A DNA stretch of 25,208 nt from a virus, in IMG/VR virus record IMGVR_UViG_3300049043_000001, positions 1 to 25,208 of that record; one strand, 5' to 3'. The notes beneath the pieces were generated by a model that did not search any database, was not told the DNA's origin, and saw only the letters and a program-made list of their open reading frames with translations. Within the stretch, counting starts at the first letter, position 1, and each line of letters opens with the position of its first letter. Below, piece after piece: positions 8,515-15,232 of the stretch. Position numbers and translations under genes: made by a program.

Positions 8515-9193
8515 GTGACTCTCACCCTAACCTGACCACTACGGTACGCATCCTGACGCTCCACGCCATCGCCCAGACGTTTCAGTTGACCTAGCGCTTC
8601 GTTGTACTTGGCTTCCACATTAGCTATCAAATCCTGCTCACCCTTCATGTACAAGTAAGCTTCACGCAAGGAGCCATACAACAATACAGGATCATAGTTA
8701 TCGCCTAGCCAGCTTGTACCAGCAGTCACAATTGATTCTGGTAATAGTAATAATGCGGCAGCTCTAACCGTATATCCTTCATTGGGCGTTGGACCCATAA
8801 TAAATGTCAGCTCATTACTGGTTACATTACTACTCACTGTTGGACCAAAAATAGCATAGTACAAAGGTAAACCCGTATCACTTGGCGTTGGATATGCCTC
8901 ACTGTAATGTAGTTCACATCTTTGTTCAACAAATAAGTAAATGTCTCATTAGATGACTGGTAATTCTGTATAACAGCCATCGAATACACAGCAAGAAAAT
9001 CGCCAGGCGCTGACAGATACTTATTGCTAGCTGTCAACGTACCGGTCCTATTCCATCCGCAAGAAGGAATCTGGACAGTGTTATAAACGCGAGTCTCAGT
9101 CTGCTGTACAAACGTAGGAATATAAGACTCAAACTCGGTCTCATAGTTCTCCGTGTACGACTGAATCGCAGCTTTTAACTCGGTGTAATTCAT
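8511..9193 (-). CDS. SU10-type adaptor/tail connector protein (frame breaks)
   Basis: ATG 9193 reads MNYTELKAAIQSYTENYETE, FESYIPTFVQQTETRVYN and NKYLSAPGDFLAVYSMAVIQ up to LLNKDVNYI. After a break near 8905 it continues SEAYPTPSDTGLPLYYAIFG and later PESIVTAGTSWLGDNYDPVL then LYGSLREAYLYMKGEQDLIA to the end at 8511. Local breaks also distort the segments near 9055 and 8765. The order of motifs matches the phage adaptor family typified by SU10, which joins the portal to the tail. About 226 aa. Its TGA overlaps the next ATG as ATGA. Confidence 0.75.
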
Positions 9194-9452
9194 TTAAGCC
9201 ATCGGCCCTCTGCACATCGTGCCTTTGGTAGCAGCACCAGCGCCGCGCATCTTGATACCATCAGTCTTAACTTCTTTGTAGTTGCCCTTGCTCAGACCAG
9301 CTACAGAGATGTTCGATGTCATCCATAACTTTAGCGCCAGCCGTATATGGCAAGTCAGAATCCAGTTTCGCACCCTTCATGGTATGCGGCTCGGCATAAG
9401 TAGATGCTTGACCTACTTCTTTGCCTTTAACCTTCTTAGAGAACTTAGCCAT
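9194..9452 (-). CDS. Small protein with C-terminal DGIKMRGAGAATKG motif (frame break near 9318)
   Basis: ATG 9452 gives MAKFSKKVKGKEVGQASTYA, EPHTMKGAKLDSDLPYTAGA and KVMDDIEH. The uncorrected frame ends at 9267 as LCSWSEQGQLQRS. Dropping one C gives SVAGLSKGNYKEVKTDGIKM then RGAGAATKGTMCRGPMA and a TAA at 9194 directly before the next start. The protein is about 85 aa. The DGIKMRG...TKG tail is a motif I recall at the ends of small proteins in similar phages, and is related in form to the RGKT motifs elsewhere in this window. Function unknown. Confidence 0.65.
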
Positions 9453-9616
9453 TATCGACCTCTTCCGTTGGATTTCTGGTTCATAACGCGAGCCATATTG
9501 CGACCGTATTTTTTCATGGAATCGGTAGTAACGCCACCTTTTGCCATCTTGTGCATACGCTTTTCATGCGCCCGCACTTCCTTGTCAGCGATCTGTTTAA
9601 CTTGCTTTGTGTCCAT
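9452..9616 (-). CDS. 54-aa basic protein
   Basis: ATG 9616 follows TTAGGAGTACAAG. The intact frame reads MDTKQVKQIADKEVRAHEKR, MHKMAKGGVTTDSMKKYGRN and MARVMNQKSNGRGR. Basic and helical, with the K-GGV-T-x-x-x-MK-x-x-GRNMA-R pattern that I associate with small proteins of related phages. TAA overlaps the next ATG by one base (TAATG). Function unknown. Confidence 0.72.
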   Translation of the reverse strand: MDTKQVKQIADKEVRAHEKRMHKMAKGGVTTDSMKKYGRNMARVMNQKSNGRGR

Positions 9617-9625
9617 CTTGTACTC

Positions 9626-10048
9626 CTAATTTATGGTTACGTTTGAAACTGACGTACTAGCTACCAAGTTGTTTGGGGTAAGTCCATCATCAATACCTCT
9701 TGCGCCACCAACTGGATACCATCCCCACTGAATAATCCGGCTACCACCACTTGGATACCCGTCTTCACTAACCAGCGGTCCAGCTTGTATATCCGTCTGC
9801 AAACCAGTAAATCCAGATTGCCAGTACGACTTATCAGGCCGTGGATCCCGTACTGCCTGCGGATCATTAACCGGATATAGACCCAAACTTAACTGAGGCT
9901 GATCTGGTTCCCAGCATGTCTTGCAAACCTTGATATTGACGTTCTTTGTCTTGATCGTCAGTCTCTTTAATTCTTTCAGCAAATACCTAAAACCACAACG
10001 GTCACATTCGGCAATCGCCTTCTTACCGGCTGTATATTTACTAGGCAT
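9626..10048 (-). CDS. Conserved zinc-ribbon phage structural-region protein
   Basis: The 140-aa protein is intact. It starts MPSKYTAGKKAIAECDRCGF and carries two Cys pairs, CDRC (15-18) and CKTC (42-45), spaced as a zinc ribbon. The second half (YPVNDPQAVRDPRPDKSYWQ, IIQWGWYPVGG) is Pro/Gly/Trp-rich and ends in a short beta stretch. It lies 3 bases after the connector stop, so it is presumably co-translated and part of head-tail completion. No enzymatic residues are seen. Confidence 0.75.
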   Translation of the reverse strand: MPSKYTAGKKAIAECDRCGFRYLLKELKRLTIKTKNVNIKVCKTCWEPDQPQLSLGLYPVNDPQAVRDPRPDKSYWQSGFTGLQTDIQAGPLVSEDGYPSGGSRIIQWGWYPVGGARGIDDGLTPNNLVASTSVSNVTIN

Positions 10049-10051
10049 ACA

Positions 10052-10793
10052 TCACCTGTAAGTAATCATACGAGGCACCAAACGATCTGGCGCTTTCTCG
10101 CGGTCTTCTCCTGCCGCCATTTCCCATGACTCATCGTACTGAGACTTCAGCAACTGTATGCGCTCTAAGCCGCCTGGCAGCTTCATAGCCAGCCTGTAAG
10201 CCAAGCCACATATCAGCGCCTCTTGGAAACGGAATGGAATATCTTCCACATTCACACCGTTGCCAGCATCTGTCATACGGCGCAAACGCCAGTAAACAAA
10301 GTAGTAGTACGGAGCTTCAACCGTTCCCTGATCTGGCGTAGGCCACACAGTAAACTGCGGAACCTGCGGAGTAGCACCTACCGTATCTGTTGTCTGTCCT
10401 GAGCGGCGGTTTACCCACACCTGAATAGGACGTCCCTGTGTCAACTTGTTAGGGATAGTCGAATACGTAGATACGCTTATTCTGTTGATGTTGATGTCGA
10501 TCTGGTTCGCTTGGGACCCTGGATAATTACGAATAACATGCTCGATAAGATCAACAGTATCGTCAGGAAGGTCATACGTATTTACCCCTTGTATCAAAGG
10601 AATCGTGCCAGTATCGATAGTCCACAAATTGATGCCGCGATTAGCCCACTCTGTCAACAACAAATTCAAGCTGCGACGTGCCGTGCGGAAGTCGTAACCA
10701 GTACGTAGCTCTAAGTCCAACGCGCTCAAAAGCCTCCTCAACGATATCGTTAAGGGTTGGGTTCAACGCTGTGGTGCTGGTTGTATATGGCAT
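10052..10793 (-). CDS. Head-tail connector/adaptor, gp4-like (frame break near 10712)
   Basis: ATG 10793 gives MPYTTSTTALNPTLNDIVEE then AFERVGL; dropping one base near 10708-10715 continues as ELRTGYDFRTARRSLNLLLT and then intact to TAA at 10052 (about 246 aa). The body contains EWANRGINLWTIDTG, a long beta region and a closing helix, RFQEALICGLAYRLAMKLPG. Helical N-terminus, beta middle and position between capsid and tail genes suggest a head-completion protein of the P22 gp4/adaptor kind, which attaches below the portal. The homology call is from pattern and context and is moderate. Confidence 0.65.
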
Positions 10794-10830
10794 GATTACT
10801 TCTTCTTACAACCTTTGAAAGCGTTTCTGC

Positions 10831-10977
10831 TTATCGTGCTCTCTTACCGAGGGTGCCTGGTTTCTCTGGAGCGGCAGCGAGTTTCTTTGCCGGTGATGGT
10901 CTTTCCTCTTTTACGCCAAGCTGAGCACGCAGAGCACCTGGTTTTTTTATAGCCTTTTGTATCCATTTTTCAGCCAT
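10831..10977 (-). CDS. Small Lys/Ala-rich protein starting MAEKWIQKAIKKPGALR
   Basis: ATG 10977 overlaps the endonuclease stop by 8 bases. The 48-residue frame reads MAEKWIQKAIKKPGALRAQL, then GVKEERPSPAKKLAAAPEKP and GTLGKRAR. The protein is basic and helical; proteins with this beginning are frequent in aquatic phages as I recall, without function. The true end may be at 10796: a one-base change near 10831 adds about 12 residues ending GCKKK, immediately before the next start at 10793. Confidence 0.6.
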   Translation of the reverse strand: MAEKWIQKAIKKPGALRAQLGVKEERPSPAKKLAAAPEKPGTLGKRAR

Positions 10978-11417
10978 CACTTCCTCCGTTAACTACACGA
11001 AGAGCATAAGAACCTTTGTCATTCAAATAGTCAATAGCCTTTTTTAGCACATCCGTTGAATCTTTAGCCATGCCAAGCAAGGTATTGCAGTTTAAACAAA
11101 GTATCCCCTCTAAATGCCCCAGTTTCAGTGGTTATGGTCTATTGCATACATCCTGCGTCTATTTTCGTAGGTCATAAGGTCAGGCAACTCTTCCTTGCAT
11201 ACGGCACAGCAACCATTTTTTGTTGTTGCCAAGCTTCCATAAATTGCTGATGGGTAACGCCATACTTATACTTTAAATGCTGCTCAAGACGTTTTTTTGG
11301 CGACCTACTTTCCCAGCTATTCTTCTGCTTGTGTTTTTGACACGGTATACAAAGATACTGCCCTTTCCAGAATTGATCTAAATCTTTTTCGGTTTCACAA
11401 ACAGGGCAACGCTTCAT
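10970..11417 (-). CDS. Endonuclease VII-like protein (three frame breaks in second half)
   Basis: The N-terminus is intact: MKRCPVCETEKDLDQFWKGQ, with two Cys pairs (CPVC; CIPC) and a basic region. One base missing in the A-run near 11220 breaks the frame. The other frame reads NGCCAVCKEELPDLMTYENR, RRMYAIDHNH, and after two more corrections ETGAFRGILCLNCNTLLGMA and a helix to TGA at 10970. This is the CxxC, D-H-x-H, CxxC core of the endonuclease VII family. Net +1 base fits one deletion and two insertions. It is the second such nuclease in the window and is overlapped at both ends by neighbours, so it is integrated in the operon. Confidence 0.82.
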
Positions 11418-11680
11418 TTTTTACGGGCTGCCCATAAGTTATCCACTAAATTCGGATAAGGTCTGCCAGCCGCTTTAGCCCTAGCCTTGGCTGCTGCCTT
11501 CTTTACCGCTGTTAACACAGAAGGCTTACCCAATTTGGCTGGACGCGGCTTATCCCACACAGGTTTTACTTTCCCACCCTTCTTATACTGGGTGAAGTCA
11601 GTATCATCCCTGCGGGCTTTCTTAGTGCCCTTGGGCATCTTAGATGGGTTGATATCACCCATGCCGCGTGATGGCCTCAT
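11414..11680 (-). CDS. Small Lys/Ala-rich basic phage protein
   Basis: The 88-aa protein begins MRPSRGMGDINPSKMPKGTK, has YKKGGKVKPVWDKPRPAKLG in the middle and ends in a Lys/Ala helix and AAGRPYPNLVDNLWAARKK. The MRPSRGMG-x-INP-x-KMPKG opening recurs in phages of this type as I recall it, with no known function. It is overlapped by ATGA on both sides. Strong positive charge suggests nucleic-acid binding, perhaps with packaged DNA; this is inference. Confidence 0.7.
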   Translation of the reverse strand: MRPSRGMGDINPSKMPKGTKKARRDDTDFTQYKKGGKVKPVWDKPRPAKLGKPSVLTAVKKAAAKARAKAAGRPYPNLVDNLWAARKK

Positions 11681-12105
11681 ATCAGCAGTACCCGCCTTTT
11701 TTCATTCTTGGTCATGCCGCCTTTTTTCATGCCTTTAGCGCCACCCATGATGCCAACAGTCTTACCAGAATCACCTAGATTCTTGCCCTTGGTTTTGCCT
11801 TTAACAGCAACACCATCACGGCTAGGAGCAGCAGTTTTAACAGCGCCCATCTTAGATGCAGCAACGCCGCCTTTTTTCATACCCTTCATCTCAGACTCCT
11901 CATGTTTAATCATAGATTTAGGAGCGCCTTTAGCTTTCATAAAGGACACTTCCTTTTTAACCATCTTCTTTGACTCAGCCATACCGCCTCCAGATTTAGT
12001 AAATTCTTTCCCCACAGACTGCGGCACACCGGCCTTCTTAGCAAATGCAGGATTGTGGGCTACTGCCTGCATAAACCTTTCTTGTTTCTTGCTAACACTA
12101 GGCAC
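11677..12105 (-). CDS. DUF3008-like small basic protein
   Basis: The 142-aa protein starts with GTG: MPSVSKKQERFMQAVAHNPA, then FAKKAGVPQSVGKEF. This beginning resembles the DUF3008 family of short basic proteins. The middle carries SRDGVAVKGKTKGKNL (residues 95-110) and repeated MKKGG boxes. The protein is very Lys-rich. Its end (EKRRVLLI) follows a run of six A; with one more A the frame would continue into the next gene (EKKAGTADMRPSRGMG). However, TGA and the next ATG form a normal ATGA overlap, so I keep two genes. It may be a DNA-associated virion protein (inference). Confidence 0.65.
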   Translation of the reverse strand: MPSVSKKQERFMQAVAHNPAFAKKAGVPQSVGKEFTKSGGGMAESKKMVKKEVSFMKAKGAPKSMIKHEESEMKGMKKGGVAASKMGAVKTAAPSRDGVAVKGKTKGKNLGDSGKTVGIMGGAKGMKKGGMTKNEKRRVLLI

Positions 12106-12369
12106 GAGTCTTACCCCTTATAGCGCAACCATCCGCACGGGCAGAAGCACTGGAAACTTTTCCACCCTTCTTTAAACATCTTAGGCTGCTGTTGGTTAGG
12201 GTCTACGTTAGCCTGTGGCTGCATGTTGAATGTCTGATTCATGCCGCCATTCTGACCGCCAGCTTGTGGCTGATTGCCATAGAACGGATAAGTAGGTTGT
12301 TGTGTCATACCGCCGTCTGCGTATTTTTTCACTTTGCCGCCTTTTTTTATAGGAGGCTGACTTTGTCAT
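12098..12369 (-). CDS. Small protein with KKYADGG and RADGCAIRGKTRA motifs (two frame breaks)
   Basis: ATG 12369 is preceded by AGGAAG. Dropping one A from an A-run near 12347 gives MTKSASYKKGGKVKKYADGG, then a Gln/Asn/Gly-rich middle (YGNQPQAGGQNGGMNQTFNM). Dropping one G near 12160 gives MFKEGGKVSSASARADGCAI then RGKTRA and TAG at 12098. That stop overlaps the next GTG start by 8 bases, which supports the corrected frame. The protein is about 89 aa, basic at both ends and probably disordered in the middle. Function unknown. Confidence 0.6.
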
Positions 12370-12410
12370 CAAGTCTTCCTGACGGCAACTTGCGTTCGCT
12401 TTTGCTCCAA

Positions 12411-12591
12411 TCAGCCTTGATTAGTTTCGTATATTCTTGTGCTGCTCAGGAGTTTTGTCTTGGCATGCAAGGGATCATCAATATTTATGGGCTTTGCTGC
12501 TTTATCTTTTAGACAGTCGTGCACAGTACCCAGATCGATCATGTACAGGCGGAGTAATTCCCTGCGCTCTGCAGGAGTTAATCGCAGCCAT
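12411..12591 (-). CDS. Conserved 59-aa phage protein (frame break at start)
   Basis: ATG 12591 overlaps the previous stop as TGATG. With one A removed near 12577, the gene reads MAAITPAERRELLRLYMIDL, then GTVHDCLKDKAAKPINIDDP and LHAKTKLLSSTRIYETNQG, stopping at 12411. The protein is a short helical one without recognised motif. The clean read-through after one correction and the coupled start support it. This gene is invisible unless the frame is corrected. Confidence 0.55.
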
Positions 12592-12741
12592 CAGCAGATC
12601 CTTCCTGCGAGTTTTGCCACGCTGGGCTATGCCATCACCGCGAGATGAGGCTGTGGAAGTTTTACCACCTTTTGCAAGACCATTTACAGAACCGCCTTTT
12701 CTTGCATCCCTGGCGCATGCAGACTGGCCCAGATCTTGCAT
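12591..12741 (-). CDS. Small basic protein with C-terminal RGDGIAQRGKTRGRIC motif
   Basis: From ATG 12741 the frame reads MQDLGQSACARDARKGGSVN then GLAKGGKTSTASSRGDGIAQ. Removing one base near 12606 gives RGKTRGRIC and a TGA at 12591, which overlaps the next ATG exactly (TGATG). The uncorrected frame runs into the next gene instead. The protein may begin further upstream, at 12833 (MKSGGACK), but that requires one in-frame TAG to be an error. The GKT-type tail recurs in other small proteins of this window. Function unknown. Confidence 0.5.
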
Positions 12742-12861
12742 TGATTTGCCTTTTGCATAAGGGGTTAATCACGCAAGCCCTTCTTTGGGTGATCCATAAC
12801 TTTGGCCTATTTGCAGGCGCCTCCGGATTTCATGTTCTGACGATGGACGTTTTTTAATGAC

Positions 12862-13061
12862 TCATGTACCCGGAGTGTTTTCTTTTGCTCTATGCCAACC
12901 AAGAGCCAGCGGTAATATCTCTTTAGCACCCATGCGTTCTTTAGCTAAGGAACGTATTCTTTGGTCTCTCATCTTTACCAGATGAGCTTACCTGGCAGTA
13001 CTTTACTGTATTCGCCAATTTTAAAATCTTGGCTGCCAATCTTTTGCAACAGAATCTTCAT
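12862..13061 (-). CDS. Possible small protein, two fragments
   Basis: ATG 13061 opens 28 codons (MKILLQKIGSQDFKIGEYSK, then VLPGKLIW). A second frame starting at ATG 12972 gives 36 codons (MRDQRIRSLAKERMGAKEIL). One extra base between them would make a single protein of about 65 aa ending HRAKENTPGT. There is no ribosome site of note, and the start overlaps the preceding gene by 41 bases. Real coding is possible but not proven. Confidence 0.3.
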
Positions 13062-13430
13062 TCTTAGGAGAGCTTTTTCTTTACTACAGTTTTTTTCTTA
13101 ACTTCAACTTCAGGCTCTTCCAAAGCTAGGTTTCTAGCGCCTTTTCCTGCCGCGCTTTCTTCACTAAAGGAACGAGAAGATAATGGCATCTCAGTTTCAG
13201 TAGTAGATTCTTCTTTGATTGTTGGAGCATCCAGACCATGTAGACGTAGCTCCAGCACGTTTACCCATAGAAGAATAGTCATCTACGCCGCTAGAAGTTG
13301 GCCTATCTTCCTTGGCTAGCAGCTACCATATCTGAGTCTTAACTGTTTCGCCTGAGCCAGACTTAACTGGATTGCCGTAGCGGTCGGTAAGAATGCCGCC
13401 TTCGTCGTAGCGTTTAACTTTGCGTTTCAT
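13021..13430 (-). CDS. Small protein with KRYDEGG motif (frame broken)
   Basis: ATG 13430 opens MKRKVKRYDEGGILTDRYGN followed by PVKSGSGETVK. After a break near 13325, the sequence EDRPTSSGVDDYSSMGKRAG is read. Another frame then gives LDAPTIKEESTTETEMPLSS, EEPEVEVKKKTVVKK and finally KSSPKNEDSVAKDWQPRF with TAA at 13021. The protein is about 135 aa, charged and low in hydrophobics, probably disordered. The K-x-Y-x-x-GG start is shared with another small gene here (12098-12369). Function unknown. At least three breaks are needed, so details are approximate. Confidence 0.5.
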
Positions 13431-13433
13431 GAC

Positions 13434-13676
13434 TTATCCTTTTTGCGAAATAAGTTGATCTATCTTTGCTTCAAGTTTGTTGAAGCGCTGATCTATGTGG
13501 TCAGTGATACGCTCAACTTCGGCGTTGGTTACGTTATCACGAGCAATCTCTTCACGAGTTTTATTCAACAATATAGTGATGCGAGAAAGCTCATTGAACT
13601 TTTCGTGCGCCACATAAGCAAAAAGCCCAGTAAATAGACTTAATACAGTCATCCATAGGCCACTCATATCTAACAT
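13434..13676 (-). CDS. Membrane-anchored coiled-coil protein, holin-like candidate
   Basis: The 80-aa protein (or 77 aa from the second ATG at 13667, MSGLWMTVLSLF) has one N-terminal membrane segment, LWMTVLSLFTGLFAYVA, followed by a long charged helix with heptad pattern (KLEAKIDQLISQKG at the end). This architecture recalls XhlA-type lysis accessory proteins and small phage proteins near holins. The start overlaps the endonuclease VII stop. A lysis or membrane function is inferred; no lysis gene is adjacent, since the endolysin is 11 kb away. Confidence 0.65.
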   Translation of the reverse strand: MLDMSGLWMTVLSLFTGLFAYVAHEKFNELSRITILLNKTREEIARDNVTNAEVERITDHIDQRFNKLEAKIDQLISQKG

Positions 13677-14089
13677 TTTTCAACCTCATTTAAATACTTA
13701 TGCCACTTTGGACTATCAACTGATGCATATAAATATTGTGCTGCAAATTCTAAAAGCATCGGATCATCCCTAAAATGGCCCAAACCACGATTGCAATGAT
13801 TGCACAATAAACCGCGAATATTCCCAGTTTTGTGACTATGATCCACAACAAGTTTTTCTTGTGATCCACAAATAACGCATTGCGTAACAGTAGCTTTTAA
13901 TTCTTTCAAAGCTTTGTCTGAACAGTACATTCCTAAACTTACCACGGTTAATCCCATTTCTATATGTAGCTCCTGCATTCCCTGCACCAACTATCTAAGC
14001 CACTTTCTTTTCTTGTTATGCGAAGGGAAGATACTCAGCCTGAAGCTGGTTTTTTCTGTTTTGCATTTAGTACAAGTCAGCATTTCCAT
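13670..14089 (-). CDS. Endonuclease VII-like protein (frame breaks in first third)
   Basis: The C-terminal 70 residues are intact: CVICGSQEKLVVDHSHKTGN then IRGLLCNHCNRGLGHFRDDP, the HNH/zinc core of the recombination endonuclease VII family (T4 gp49 type), with Cys pairs and the D-H-S-H active-site segment. Upstream, frames must be joined: MLTCTKCKTEKTSF gives a first Cys pair, WCRECR a second, and INRGKFRNVL then SDKALKEL continue to the core. ATG at 14083 or 14089 overlaps the DUF6321 stop. Endonuclease VII resolves branched DNA during packaging; free-standing copies in phages are often mobile. The family call is secure, the role less so. Confidence 0.82.
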
Positions 14090-14331
14090 TTTCTTAATGC
14101 TTTATTGATACGGCTATTTGGATCGTTTGCCGTTTTTGCGCTGGCATTCTTCTTTTTGTGCCCCTCCATCCTCGCGCAGAAAGACTTCTTCCGTGAACCA
14201 CCTTCTGGCTGAGGGGCTTTCAAACCTGGCTTCCCCGGATTGGCTGCGTTGTAGGACGCCCGTCCTTTGGCGTTTAATCCGCCCGACGGGTTTTTGCCCT
14301 CTTTCCCCTGCCATGCCGGAGACTTAGCCAT
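14077..14331 (-). CDS. DUF6321-like small basic protein
   Basis: I start this at ATG 14331, giving 84 aa: MAKSPAWQGKEGKNPSGGLN, AKGRASYNAANPGKPGLKAP, then RRKSFCARMEG-type residues (actual KKSFCARMEGHKKKNASAKT) and KALRKWKC. The opening W-x-x-KEG-x-NP-x-GGLN-x-KGR pattern is that of the DUF6321 family of phage proteins, whose function is unknown. A longer in-frame start at 14460 would overlap the preceding gene and lacks the conserved beginning. The protein is strongly basic and probably binds nucleic acid or is packaged with the virion (inference). Its stop overlaps the start of the endonuclease VII-like gene. Confidence 0.72.
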   Translation of the reverse strand: MAKSPAWQGKEGKNPSGGLNAKGRASYNAANPGKPGLKAPQPEGGSRKKSFCARMEGHKKKNASAKTANDPNSRINKALRKWKC

Positions 14332-14399
14332 AAACGACCGTAACGCTTGCAGTTGAGCCGTAGTAGTAACTGTTAGGTTAGATTTAGCAAGACATGCCT

Positions 14400-14614
14400 T
14401 CACCTGGCATGCAACACGTTTAAAGAACCTGATCCAGTCGTGCGGATAGCAAACTTCCATATCTGTGTTGTACCGTCGCTTACCGTTACATTGCCAGCCA
14501 GTAGTATTAGAGGCAATAGTCAGCGCCCTTGAACTCTAGCGCGACCCTCAAATACCAACTGTGGTTGCAGCACCTACACCTAGCGTTGGCCTTGACGTCT
14601 GTTTGCATAGCCAT
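14400..14614 (-). CDS. Small structural-like protein (frame broken)
   Basis: ATG 14614 follows AAGGAGGCATCACC, a strong ribosome site. Reading MAMQTDVKANA in the first frame, then TLGVGAATTVGI and ALTIASNTTGW in the second, and NVTVSDGTTQIWKFAIRTTG ending SGSLNVLHAR in the third gives a plausible beta-rich protein of about 70 aa. At least two breaks are required, so exact residues are uncertain. The composition resembles its upstream neighbour. A virion protein is the best guess. The 68 bases between it and the next start hold nothing recognisable. Confidence 0.45.
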
Positions 14615-14629
14615 GGTGATGCCTCCTTA

Positions 14630-15103
14630 TTAGACGTTCTGCTGGCCGAACAGGTAGTCTGTAACGTAGTAAGTAACGTAGCCGCCAACAGATCCAGTTG
14701 CCGAACTTGCGCTCTCAGTAGTCAACACAGTGTTTACAGATGCGTTAGCCACTGTACCAATACCACCGCCTGCGCCAGTAGCACCAGGAGTAATAGTCTT
14801 GGCAGATGTAGCAGCCAAAGCAGAGACAAAATAAGAAGCGTTAGAAATACCACCAGTAATGGTAGTAAAGCCAACATTCATTGTGCCGGATGTAATAGGG
14901 CTAGTAATAACGACTGACGTTACTACAGCATTAGCTGGAAGAATGACGTTAGCAGTTTGACCGGAAGCAACAACAGCGTTGCTGGAAACAGCCACGTTGG
15001 CTACATAGAAGCTGGCAGACATCAGGCCAGAGCCACAATATGCTTGACGGGTCGTGTCACCGCCGCCCGAGCGCCAAATACTTTGGGTGGTTGAAATAGG
15101 CAT
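14630..15103 (-). CDS. Beta-rich structural protein, 157 aa
   Basis: The intact gene starts MPISTTQSIWRSGGGDTTRQ. The rest is dominated by Ala, Val, Thr, Ser and Gly with almost no Lys or charged clusters (for example NAVVASGQTANVILPANAVV), typical of a beta-rich virion protein. It is the first gene after the promoter candidate and is followed 15 bases later by another small gene with a GGAGG site. Likely a capsid or neck structural protein; nothing indicates an enzyme. The function is inferred from composition and place only. Confidence 0.65.
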   Translation of the reverse strand: MPISTTQSIWRSGGGDTTRQAYCGSGLMSASFYVANVAVSSNAVVASGQTANVILPANAVVTSVVITSPITSGTMNVGFTTITGGISNASYFVSALAATSAKTITPGATGAGGGIGTVANASVNTVLTTESASSATGSVGGYVTYYVTDYLFGQQNV

Positions 15104-15123
15104 TTAAGTTTTTCCTCATGCGG

Positions 15124-15192
15124 TTAGGTGCGTCGAATCTGCATGAAGTCAGCCGGGACTGTTCGACGTACCGAGAAATTTCCGGAATTCAT
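15124..15192 (-). CDS. Possible 22-aa leader ORF
   Basis: ATG at 15192 opens a 22-codon frame (MNSGNFSVRRTVPADFMQIR, then RT). It lies just downstream of the promoter candidate, with no clear ribosome site. It may be a small phage peptide, or chance. The remaining 130-bp gap upstream of the 157-aa gene holds nothing else I can see. Confidence 0.25.
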   Translation of the reverse strand: MNSGNFSVRRTVPADFMQIRRT

Positions 15193-15195
15193 AGT

Positions 15196-15224
15196 CTTAT
15201 ACTATGAGCCGAGAAGGAATGCAA
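15196..15224 (-). promoter_or_regulatory. Sigma70-like promoter candidate
   Basis: On the minus strand TTGCAT and TATAAG are separated by exactly 17 bases, matching 4/6 and 5/6 of the consensus. It lies between the homing endonuclease stop and the structural gene at 15103, where a new transcript would be needed after the capsid terminator. The region is short, and there is no expression evidence. Confidence 0.45.
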
Positions 15225-15232
15225 GAAGAATT

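Noticed and set aside
12192-12760. Plus-strand ORFs over the small-protein cluster
   Set aside because: Composition looks random, and the minus strand yields coupled genes with shared motifs once frames are corrected.
8095-13430. Stop-codon reassignment to explain in-frame TAG and TGA
   Set aside because: TAA, TAG and TGA are all used as true terminators at well-supported gene ends, and most breaks are indels rather than in-frame stops.
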